DNA from: Allantophomopsis cytisporea
Lineage: Eukaryota > Ascomycota > Leotiomycetes > Phacidiales > Phacidiaceae
Assembly (NCBI GenBank): GCA_024752435.1
Contig: CP103036.1
Coordinates: forward strand, 620,001 to 684,000
Length of the DNA stretch: 64,000 nt
Direction of reading: 5' to 3'
Within the stretch, counting starts at the first letter, position 1, and each line of letters opens with the position of its first letter. Both the position numbers and the translations under genes were made by a program. Positions 37,173 through 48,700 of the stretch are shown in pieces. The notes beneath the pieces are model-generated. The model was not told the origin of the DNA. It was given only the letters and a program-made list of their open reading frames with translations, and did no database searches.

Positions 37173-40100
37173 GGGGTAAAATTGGCAGTTGCCGGCGTTC
37201 ACGGGAGAACATGGATTTCGGAGTTTGGGGATAGTGTATGGCACGATTCAAGAACGGGAGGGCATGGCTTGGCCTGGCAGTACATATTGTACCTGCAGAT
37301 GGCTCCGCGCCACAAAAGTCGATATATTATCTGACATAGAAGGGAAACATAGATGAATGCATCTAAGGTTAACGATGTGTCTGCACCTTGGCAATCTTCT
37401 GCTAGGGTGCAGTGGATATTGGATGCCCAGTGCGTATGACATTCTTCGTTGCTGCTTGTGTTAATCATGAGCTTCTTTTGTGGCCATGACTACTTAAGCA
37501 TACCATTAGGGGATACTTCAAAAGTGATCATTTCCTTCGAAAATGCGGCATAGAAGCCATTACAACATCGTCTAGCCTCACCATATATTCCCCCTTTTCT
37601 TAGCCATTCCATTCAGTTCTTGAGTTATTGGTTCCATAACGCCAAAGGATCGTCCCATGTATCCACCACCCTTCCAGACAAGTGATTACTGACTCGGGTA
37701 AGTGGCGAATATAATCATCACCATTATCCACAGCGACATCGATGTCAATATAATGCTAGCGCTATTAACGCCAGCCGCGCGAATCGCGCAAATCGCATAG
37801 GCTTACAAATCGTGAGCGCTTCCATTTTCCTTCCCGCCCCTCATCAGAAATAAACATTTTCCATTACTTCTACGAACCACCAGCCGTTGCCTCATAGCGT
37901 CATCAAGGCTTTTCAAGCCGGCATTGTCGGAATGTCGCACTGCGTTGTGCTGCAAAGACAAAAAAAGCTTCTTCTGCCGTTCCATGTTCATTGCCATCTA
38001 ATCACGATTCGATTTCGCCAACCTCACCCTCCCTTCAACCTCGCACCCAACAGCCTACATAAAGCACCTCGCACTCCCCAAGACTGCGCATCCTCCACCC
38101 CGCGCTCTGTGGACCATGGCCCGCCATTCCACTCTCACCCACGGCTCTCATCATCCCACCAATCCACTCTACGCCCCCAAAAGGTATCCGGCGGCCCACC
38201 CCTGCCCATCATAACCCAGACTACGGAGTAAATGTCTTCCATGCTCAGGAAGCACTATCCGCTCTCCCCGGCCAAGGGGGGCCTGTAGTGCATTGCATGT
38301 GCATATGGCATGGGTGCCATGTAGGCACTAGGATATGGCATAAGCTTCACCTTCCCTAAATTTTCTCGCACTTCCGTAACAGGCTCGCTGCATGAGGCTG
38401 AATTCTACTCGGCTCTTGTACTTTCTGGCTCTGAAATGCTATTGAAAATCGTTCTGCTCTAAATAGGGAAGTGGGGTGGTTCAGTGATCAGATAGGGGGA
38501 TTTCTTTTTGGGAGGGAGCTGCATTCTTACGGTGAGTGCTCTGTAGAGTGGTCTCTTTGCTTCCTTTTATTCTCCGGCTTCGGACAAATGAACCTTCTCG
38601 ACCTGAGATCCATATTCAAAATTCGATGCTGGGGTTTTGTTGAGGTAGTAAAGCCGTGTTCGTTGTTGACGGGTATGATTCTGCTCCATATCAGTATTAC
38701 TATATGCCAATTTCTAGATATGGGAATGTGCCACAAACCCTTTCAATGTTTAACCGCCGTACCTCCCGTCTCTCTCTCTGTCTCTCTCTTTCATCATCTT
38801 CTGCTGACTGTATTAAAAACATGTATATTTAAGTTGGTTGGATGCATGATGACATGCATTAATATCACTTTCAGCCACACGCAATCGACGATCGTAACAA
38901 TACTGTAATGACCGGGCAGAACGCCTGGCAAGTTGCTGACGTGCGGGTGTAACACGGGAAGAAAAAAGGGGAGAAGAAGCTGTGACTAGTGTCATTCTTG
39001 GGGATGGAAATAGATAAAGGGAGTTGGCTCCGATGTCAACAACCTTCTACATGGGAACACAAAATCTCAGGCACGAAACGAACCCGACGGCTGCAAGCAC
39101 GATACCGGTGACGCGAAGTCCTCGGTGCCGGGAGGGTCTTCTATCGGAATGGAGAAAGCACACAAAGTGGGCTCATGCATCACTCCATAGCTCCTCTCGC
39201 ACGTTCTTCCGCAAATATGGGATGCAGGTTCAGCATTGATGATAAGAGAAAAATATAACATGATTCTGGAAATCAGTGTTTCAAAAGCCCGCGTCACACT
39301 CCATACATATGTACACAGGATGTACTGAGCATGTACCTACTTAAGACATCCGGAGCAAGTTAATGAGACAAGCAGCTGGACCAAGACTGGCAATCAGTGA
39401 CGAAAACAGGCAATAGTATAGAAGAACGGCACTGGCGATATGCCTAATAAGAACGTGTGGTTTACATACCCATGGCCCGTGGATTCAATGCCTCCACCGC
39501 TCGTGCGTGATGAGATGCAGCATCTGGTATTCTAGATGCTGCACGAGCAAACAGGCTATAGCAAGTTCAGGCCTCCTTGTACGACTCTTCCCAGGATGCC
39601 ACGCAGGGCCGACCCATGATCGCATGCGAGGTGCCCTTTTCAGTTGAACCCCTCCCTTGCTATACAGATGGCGCCCCTGTATGCTGCTTTCGCAAGCATG
39701 AGATGAGGATAAAAAAAAATCTCCATGAGAACTGATAGCAATGAAAATCACGCAAGGTGTAATTGTCATGTAAGTATTACGTTACGACTCGATTGTCTGT
39801 AACGGGATCGAAGTCTGAGCTGTAATGAGGTAAAGCATAAAATGCTGAATGGGGATAAAAAGGTTAGAACATAAAGTGATATATCATTTTCACATGGGCG
39901 CGGCAAAGGCTTGATAATGATGTATTCCTGCATGGCGTGGAATGCTGAGCAACGCGATAAGCAACATTCGGGAAACTTCACGTTTTTGTTTTGGAGTGCA
40001 GATGATCAAAAAGGGTATTCAGTTCTATCTACTTCTTTGTCTAATTAATATTTAAAATTGACTTGGCAAACAGCAAATCGCTTTTGTTGTATGAGACATT

Positions 40101-40458
40101 ACCTGCCGCGTGAAAATAGAAAATTAACGAGACACCTGACTGAGAAAAGTTGAAACCCTTTTTTGGAAATCCCTTGGACTTTTGTGCTTCTGGAAGGAGA
40201 CGCTTTTGAGTCGAAATAGAGGATTTTGGTGTGAATCGAAAATAAAAAAGGAACTGGCGCAGATAGGAAAATCGTGGATTCTCGTGAAAAAAAAAAATGA
40301 AAAAAAAGAGAAAAGGATAACAAAGCAAGAGCAAATTCCAATGATGCTGGCCTAACCGGAACGCCGATCGCAATGACTTCATGATATCCCTTTTGAAGTT
40401 CCTTTGCGTACATATTAACCGCCCTAATGCAATAACGAAACCGAAATCGAACCCTGAC
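37173..40458. other. Convergent intergenic region, 3.3 kb, no gene seen
   Basis: This lies between the 3' ends of TAF9 and the GT2 gene. It holds a CT dinucleotide tract (about 38767-38792), a TACGGAGTA word (38222-38230) and A-rich stretches around 40285-40315. The open frames are short and without recognisable content. Confidence 0.45.
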
Positions 40459-42151
40459 TCATCTGGAGCCAAGCGAAGGAAGAAAAAATACGTGTTCCTC
40501 TACTTTCTCGTTGGGAGGCGTCATCGCTGGAGTTGGTGGATACAGGAAATTTCGTGGTGAAATTGTGATCTTTCTTTCGGTATCGAAGCGCTTCTCGATT
40601 AAAGACGACTCGAGAGCAGCTTTCTCGCCGCGGTAGCGGATGAGACCTTCGCCCTCCACCTCGCATGTGAGGATTTGGCTCTGGCGTGGTTGAGGGGCCA
40701 TACGTTCGTTGTCGTCGGCATCACCATCTTCTCGACTACCCCATGATGTCTACGATTATTAGTAAAGAACGTAGACAGATAGATCAACTATGACATACCA
40801 CATGAAGAGTGCATAGAGCGAATAATTTGATGAGGCCATGTAATTGGCCGAAGATGACGGCGGCTGGGAGGTACATAATATCGGAAGTACGACGACGGAA
40901 CAGGCCGATCAACTTGACCACCTTGGAGAATGCGAACCAAATGCTGTGTGCAACAATGGCAATCGTTGCTACTGTTGGATTCCAAGCTTTCGATGCTTCC
41001 CAGAGCGCGTAGAAGATGAATGGATCCATAACGAATGCGAGGGAGGAGAAAGTCGTCAAGTGAAGAGCGTATGTGGACCAAGGTTGTTGTCTGCGCAAGA
41101 TTAGCATAGGACCGATCACCAATTATAAGACTACTCACTTCCAAACGTAACCTTCAGTTACCAGACTTGTCCAGTTGCTACGCCAGTTGCTTCGAGCCCA
41201 TCTCAAACATTGACGGAGGTATTTGGGGTTGTTCTCTAGAGTCGTTTCGATCTGGCAGCCTTCATCGTATTGAATCCATGTCTTCCAGCCCTTCGAAACG
41301 AGCCAACGAGTGATGAAGTTATCATCATCTGCGTTGAGAATGTAGTTGCCCCATCTTTCATTCTTAAAGCCAGTCAAGAACTCAATATCCTGCAAGATGT
41401 CGCTTCTGAAAGCACATGTACGTCCTGACATGCAAGAGGTACCGCCATCAATGTGGTGGGTGGCAGAAATTTCAAAGTTTCGTCTCTCGATATATGCTGC
41501 GCCCAAGAAGTTCCAGATGTATTCATCAATGCTACCTTCTTCCAGACGTTTGACTCTCTGAGAAGGACCAACAGCACCAATAGCCTTATCTTCAAACGGA
41601 GCAAGCAACCAAGGAAGAATGGTGTCTGGCCAAGTAACATCGTCATCTGCCATAATGGTGATATCGGTCTTGACCTCTCTCAAAACTTCACAGACCTGGA
41701 GACGCTTATTTGCGATTGGAGATTGGAAAACTCTAACAGCTTTGGAGCTGAGAGTGGCTGCAAATTTCTGCAATGTTTCGTACTTGTCGCTGGTAGTAAC
41801 CAAGATGAGCTCGCAAGGGCAGCAGGCGAGGATGCTCTCCAATGACTCTCTGAGGTCCTCAAAATTGATGTGGATGGTGGGAATGATGACGGTAGCATCT
41901 CCATTGGTGAGGCGTGTTTTGCTCTGAGAGATTGGAACGGATTTGTAAGTCCAATGGGATATCGTATGAACGATAAGTCGTACATAGCGCCATGACCTTT
42001 AAATTTCATCAGTCTCAAATTGTGTTGAATATAACAAAGAGAACACCTTCCGTCTGCCAAAGAAAAGAAAGAGAGGGGGGGGAAATCAGACTAACCATGT
42101 GATGAAGAAAACCCACTCCCAAAATGAGAGGGCAGTGAGAATGTACTGCAT
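40459..42151 (-). CDS. Membrane glycosyltransferase family 2, fungal polysaccharide-synthase type
   Basis: Four exons (42151-42096, 41996-41139, 41090-40799, 40749-40459) encode 498 aa; introns are 99, 48 and 49 bp. Exon 1 encodes one hydrophobic segment (MQYILTALSFWEWVFFITW) joined in frame to SWRYVRLIVHTISHWTYKS. The GT2 catalytic domain follows: TVIIPTIHI, the nucleotide-sugar DDD in IMADDDVTW, GGTSCMSGRTCAFRSDIL, the second acidic motif in LNADDDNFITRW, and QCLRWARSNWRSNW, a QxxRW signature of processive synthases. Three or four C-terminal membrane helices lie in exon 3, and a polar tail of about 100 residues ends the protein. Relatives include Cps1-like polysaccharide synthases and the GT2 proteins of Zymoseptoria and Fusarium that are needed for hyphal extension on solid surfaces. 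The polymer made is unknown; a surface glycan at the plasma membrane is likely. Confidence 0.9.
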
Positions 42152-43330
42152 ACCGAATTCGGTGTACAGTGGTTCAGAGTGTTTGGAATGCTATTATTCG
42201 TTCGGATCGGCAATGCAGTACTGCAGATTGGCGATAGGGAGGCGTGGAGAGCAACGTAAGTGGTGCTGGGTAAGAAGGTTGTGGCGTGCTCGTGCTGGTT
42301 CCAGAAAGCAGCCTTTTTGAAATTCTAATATGTGTCGAAAGATACACCAGCTGAATAATAGAACTCAGAAGGTATGTAGGTATCGAAGACTTCGACTTTG
42401 TGCGTATCACAATTGGCGCTGGGAGGACGAGTTTGAGCGTGAATGAGGATGGAAATACAGAAAGGTCGCATGTGACTGAACAGGCCGCCCAAATTCGAAA
42501 TAAAAACGAATTGATCAGAGAGAAGTTGTGTGGTAGAGCTGGAAATCGAAATAACCGTGTCGAAGGATTTTCTGGAGAATTTTGAGACTGTACTTGGTTG
42601 TTCTTGTGTTTGGAGGATGGACGTAGAGATAGAGAGTGATTCGGATGCGAATTCCGGGATCAATTGAAGCTCAATTGAGAGGCAGTCAAGGCTCAAAAGT
42701 ACTTTTTGTCTTCCTCGAACTTCGATTTTTTCCCTTGCGGCCGGCCCACTGAACAAATTATTGAGAGGAGGCGTACGGAAAATAGATATCTGATAATAAT
42801 AGGATGGTGATTGGGAGTAAAGAAGGACTGAGAGACCGTAAGATCATTCAACGACCGTTAACTGCTGTACTGCCGTAAAAGCTCTTTTTTTGCTGCTCCT
42901 TTTTCAACGAGACTCTTCCTCTTTTTTTTTAGACCTTTTTGCAACTGAGGGGGATAAAATATACAAGACCGAACAAGACCCTTCATTAACAAGTCATGAA
43001 GAAAGAAACCGCCCTGGACAACATCTTCCCGGGTGAGATGTCTCGAGGTCTATATAGTTCAGCCACGAGCACGAGCGAGAAAAAGGTCAGTGCGATCTAT
43101 CACATTTCAACTCGAGATTTGTGGAGACTCAGAATATGAAGTCAGTAGTTAGTAGTAGCTCCGTTAAGGTAGCCTTTTGTGTAGGCAGGCACAGTACAAG
43201 AAACCTAGCCTGGTCTGCTCTTGTTTTCCAGGGTTTGCCGTCGAGGATGCCAGGAGCTGGCTAGGACTACAGGCCGCGGACATGGTATGGGGGTGGTGGT
43301 AGTTATGGGTTGACAAACTGTCAAGGGCAT

Positions 43331-43342
43331 GGGGGGGGGGGG
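43331..43342. repeat. G homopolymer tract
   Basis: Twelve consecutive G bases, followed by an A and four more G. Confidence 0.8.
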
Positions 43343-43843
43343 AGGGGAGTGTTGGGGCCATGAAGTAGACCAAGCATCTTTTTAGCTGGTAATGTGGACA
43401 ATGGAGTGACTTAAGCCAATGTACGGAGTACGGGCCACGGACGTATTGATCAATCTGTGAGCAGAGAGGAGAAGAGTATGGATAGGATAGATATATGGAT
43501 GGATGGATGTAGTAGGTAGGTAGGTGATGTTTGATTGATACCAACATCGTACCCACGTAGTAAGAGCAAGTGTGAATTGTATGTATTCAAAAGTCTGTAT
43601 ATACTAACACAGAATGTATTTAAAGAAAAAAGGTTGTTTTGTTGTGGGGGTGGTTTGTGTGTAAGAATACGTGTACCTGTAGACTCCGACTCCGACTCAG
43701 GTACATCATAATAAGGTAGCACATAGCTTGTATTGTACATACATATTATATTTTGTATTATATTCTTTATTCACCTACACATGTTATATGTGTATGTATG
43801 TATATGACGGCATATGGTAGTTGGCTGGTTTGTAACGATGTGT

Positions 43844-43918
43844 GTATATATGTACGTACATACACACACGCACGCACACACATATATGTATACATATAAC
43901 ATGTATGTATATATAAGT
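43844..43918. repeat. Mixed TATG/ACAC/TACATA microsatellite
   Basis: About 75 bp of alternating purine-pyrimidine sequence with TGTATA, CACACACG and TATGTATA runs. Confidence 0.7.
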
Positions 43919-45256
43919 AAGTGTAACTAAAATGTATGTATGTGCATCTTATTTCTACCTCTTTCTTATATCTGCTCCGTCGCCCTCTCTCGTAGTCTTG
44001 CCTCATTGTAGATGTTCCTCAATAAACAATTATTGATCTATCACACCTGTTCATCTCTCTGCGTATCCATTCCTTGAGGCTGGTTACGGTCTCTTTCCGC
44101 TATGCCATATTATGATCACCCCACGTTCCCGATTGTGTTCCACCTTAGTCGTAGCCACTGTCAACTACCGCCATTGTTATTTCTTTCACCTCACCCGAAA
44201 TGCAAGATTAGTTCCAACAGGAGAAACAAAAAGCAGAAACCGACCCAGAACCAGAAACACTACTTTCAAAGAGGATTCTCGGGAAAATTCCTTTTTTAGT
44301 TCCGCACACAATTTTATTTTTACTTCGGTTTCATCTTTTTCCCTTTCAATTCCCTTAGCCGTTCGTTCCCTTGGAAAGTTTTCGCATCGCTCTAGAGCCT
44401 GCCTCTCGCCTACTCGCCTGTTCGCCTATCCCTCTGTGTGTACTACAGGTAGTATGTATTTAGTAAGGTAGGTTGAAGCCGAGCGCGGACTTTTCATAGT
44501 TCCAAGAGTTTAAACTGTGAGCTGATCACCACCGTCGATGGGCACGGAGAACAATGGCGGGGGACGAGACAATAGGTAAATACTAGACTAAGGCCATTCG
44601 GCGTTCAATTCCGGTGGTGCTTGTCTACAGAGGGTTGTAAAGTGACTGGAAATGGACATATGGGTGAAGTGATGATGAGTAAGTGATTTCAACGTACGAA
44701 GTACGGCCGGGCTGGCGGGGGGATCGAGGTGGCTTTTGCTTTTTGTGTTCGTGCTTTCACTTTGACAGCAGTCTGAACAGGGCATCCCCTTCCACCCCTC
44801 ATCCACCGTCATCGAGGCCAATTCAAATTACAGGCCTCATCCACGTTCAAGAAGTGCTGATATGAGGAAACCCTGGCGCTTGTCACTTCAGTGGCACCTC
44901 GGAAAATGAATACTACTACACACATACATACTACATACAAAGACAAGAGCACAACATTGACACACACTCTATCTTGCCTCCTCGGCCTCGTCCTCGTCCT
45001 CCTCCTCTTCCTCCTCCCCGTCGCCCTTCCTCCCTTGACTTCACCTCCCTCCCTCACCCCACACCCAAACGCGCATCGCATATCGCACATCGCTCTACCT
45101 TACATACAGAGAGATACCGAGGGTAGGTGCATGATCGGGGCCAAAGCCGAACATCACTAGGATATGTGTAGCACGCAAGCAGGCAAGACATACGCGCAAG
45201 AGAGACAATAATAACACAGAATGTTGGAGAGATGAGTGGTAGGGGGAGAGCCTTTC

Positions 45257-45298
45257 GATTCAGATTTAGATTCAGGTTCAAGTTTAGGTTGAGTTCCG
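45257..45298. repeat. Degenerate AGGTTC-type hexamer array
   Basis: Six or seven period-6 units (AGATTT, AGATTC, AGGTTC, AAGTTT, AGGTTG) resemble the long array at 55583-55756 but with more divergence. Confidence 0.6.
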
Positions 45299-45455
45299 GC
45301 TCGACTCGAGAGGCGTGAGAGGCTCGAAGGGAAAAGCAGCAGCAGAGATTGTGGATTGGTTGGTGGTGGTGGTGGTATTGTTCACGGTGGATTATGGGTT
45401 GAGCATTATGGGCCATTAGACAAAATATTGAGGTGCGTGGAACTATTTTCATTGA

Positions 45456-45488
45456 ATTGTGGATTGTGGATTGTGGATTGTGTGTGGA
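45456..45488. repeat. ATTGTGG heptamer tandem repeat
   Basis: Three perfect ATTGTGG copies plus partial copies in tandem. Confidence 0.75.
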
Positions 45489-45677
45489 TTTGACAGATCA
45501 TAGACTGTCGACTGTCAACTGTGGATGGTCATGGTTGGCTGTGGATGTGGTCCGTCGTTGAGAGGCGCTAGTACTCTTTCACCCACGGCAGGAATATGCA
45601 GCCGGCTGGAAAGGTTCGAGGGTAAGTCGAGGTACCCTACGTGCCTCCGTGCCTGCCAACAACCTACATGTGTACAT

Positions 45678-45784
45678 TACATACATACATACATACATAC
45701 ATACACATACATACATACATAGTACACACTTACATACATAATATGTACACTCACTCACTCGCTCACTCACTCGCTCACTCACTT
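45678..45784. repeat. TACA and CTCA tetranucleotide microsatellites
   Basis: A TACA run of about ten units (45678-45721, one interruption) is followed after about 28 bp by a CTCA/CTCG run (45749-45784). Confidence 0.85.
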
Positions 45785-48700
45785 TGCTTCATCCATCGAC
45801 CACCGCACAATTAATGAAGCGGAGACCGATGCTTATGGAAGACAGTACATATGCTTACCTCGAATACACTTTTTCTTGCTCGTGTCAGAGAGTAGAGGAT
45901 TAGTCTTCGTCCTCCCGACATATCGAGAGTGCAAACAAGGTTGGCCATATGTGCTGCTTGACAAAAGCAGATTCAGATGAACGGACACACCTTAAGCTTT
46001 ATGAAGGAACTTTGATCGTCTGCTAACTACATACAGCTTCACAGTGCATGTACCTCGCTCACTTCAGGTCAGAGTGACATATACTTACTACCCAGACCAT
46101 CGAACGCCCGGCTTCAGAGAGGAGGCGAAATAAAGATACAGTACATACATAGAGAAAAGGCACGGCATCCTTACAAACTTGCTCTATTGCTCATCAATGT
46201 TGATCATCTGTTCCGAATGAGTGTCTTCTGCATAGCTAGACCAATTTCGCATCATACATTCGCAGATAGCACTTAGTTCCGTGCGTGTACAGTATGTCGG
46301 ACGATCTACTCCGTATTCCCCAATTCCCCTTCCTCAGATCCTTCACATACGAGCGACACACGCAAAATCTCTCCTGCGATTATGTATGTATGTATAATAT
46401 GTACTACACATGCGGAATACGTAAGTACTAGTACTCCGAGAACATATGTCCATATCGGGAATACGTACTAATTTCTTAGAGATGGAGTACGCATGCTCTA
46501 TTGATGCGCTTTGTTCTATTTTACATTCTCGTTCGCCCTCTTCGGAACTTCGTTCCTCGTACTTCGTACCTTGTGCTTGACTTTAAAATTGTAAGAGGTA
46601 TAGCATTCACTTTGCTTTCCGAAATGGGCGTTGAGGGCTGCAATTCATCTGTATGTTGGTTTACGTCTATGGCACGCGAAGCTGTAGCCAGATCCCTAAC
46701 GGCACGTTCGCAATTATCTAACCTCTATAATCGTCTTTCTTTCGTATTTTCTTTTCCTTTCTTTTCTTCTCTTTTCTTTTCGTCCGTCTCTATCTGCGTG
46801 ACCTGCGCATCATCATCTCTCTGTCATTATTTTTGGCTTTTCTTCTTTGGTCATTCTTTGGCTATTATTACTGTAATCAGATTTTCGGCCCACAAGTATG
46901 CAATCACCTTACAGTAGCAGAGTCAGTGTACCCAGTAAGTACGTACACTTTCTGCTCTATTCCTCTTTTACAGGGCCTGCGGTGATTTCCCGAACATTCA
47001 GACGCGCGAAAGCCGGAGCACGAGCATCAGCACAAAGCACGAGCACCGCAAGCAAGTGTGGAGACAGCGCCATCAAAAGATACCTACCTGCAGGGAACGT
47101 TGATGTCGATAATTTAGCGACCAACGAGGGTCCAACTAACGAATTACTGCACAATGAGAGAACAGGCATTGTTAAAGTAATGGAAAGAAAAAGTTAGGGA
47201 AAAAGAGTGAGAATACAAGAGTCATGAAGCAAGAGAAATTAGAACGGAAAACAGGCAAAGAAAAAGAAAGAAAAATATTTGAAGGGACAATAGCGGCGAC
47301 AAGCCGGCAACAGTAATATCGCATACTCCGAATGTACATTGGTTACTCGTTGATGATGTATTTGAATGCTACTGACGGGCCACATTCTTTGCTTTCTTTC
47401 ATTCGACTCTGATTGTTTCTCACCACCGTCGAGTGTGATAATGGCTTGCCTCGTCACCTAATAGATATGAGAATATCATTAAAAATAAATATATATTGCA
47501 TCATGGTCAGCAGTGATCATCAGCCTCATTGTGCCATCACAAATCTGGACAAAATATGGGACATTCCGTCATGACATTGCTTGATATCAAGATATGTATC
47601 ATTTCCTCTTTTCCCATCTCTTGTGCTGTTGTTTGTGATGTGTCCGAGAAGGGACAAGCTTGGCTTCCTCAACCAAGAACTTTCAGCTTTAGCCGCCAGA
47701 AGGACGCCAGCCGACGGGAATTAGACATAGGATCTAGAGCTAACGAAGTAAAACATGACGAGCAAAATTGACTTTGCTTGTTCTCGTTCCCTTGGCATGG
47801 CGGGGACAAAGTCAACTATCTGCGTAAGTGCGCGCTAAGTACAAAGACTGGATCCTGATGTGTTGTTATTGCTACTTTATCTAACATGTACCAGAGAGGT
47901 AGAAAGTAGTGGATACTTGCCGATGATGTACCCGATCCATAAATTGCGTGTGAAATACAATGAATCTGTGTTGCATGTATCGATGGAGAGGAGAGAGCAC
48001 GAGAGGCAGAGTCGAGTCATGGAGCAGAGGGCAGATCGATCGATGAAGCAGACGACGGAAGAGGAGCAGGGCAGGCAGGATGGGATGGGATGATGACAGA
48101 ACCATGGATAGGATTAAAGATATTATGCAACAAACTTTACATCGAGACCTCGTGCTTTTTGTATTTTTTTTATTTTTTTTTATTAAATTTATTTATTCTT
48201 TTATGCGCAGAGCAGGCAAAGGGGTGATATGCACTCTGACTTGCATCAACGGGCTGATAATCAGAGAACGTGTGACTTGAGAGAAGCTTTTCGCCATGTA
48301 CGCTCTTCTCTCTTTGTAACCTGCTGCTTCGTGACTACTGCAAAGAGCTCTCTTGAGTGTCAGGCATGGGCTAGAAGCGCGATGCAGATTCACCTCGACT
48401 CTCAGGAACTCAGCTACCTTACCTAGGTACATGGGTAGGTAACGTAAGGTAGGGATGTTGTATCTTAGCATCACCGCTATATTGCTTTTCTTGTGCTTGA
48501 TCTTGCGATGTCATGTCCGTGGGCTCTGTTGCGCGTTATTTGATCATCTTGGTTGATGTGATCAAATTAATGAAAAATGGTATTTGTTGCTCTTATTCTG
48601 TTTGGAGTTGTAATGTCCGATCAGACACATACGAATTTCCAAGAACGGAAATTCGAGGACACAAAAGAAAAATCGAAAAAATAATCTGCGCTCCCAATGG

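Noticed and set aside
45678..45784. Tandem tetranucleotides as a possible CRISPR or centromere-like array
   Set aside because: Plain microsatellites without spacers; the genome is fungal, so no CRISPR is expected.
46501..46917. 138-codon + strand frame
   Set aside because: Phe/Ser-rich translation of a TTTCTTTTC tract; no domain.
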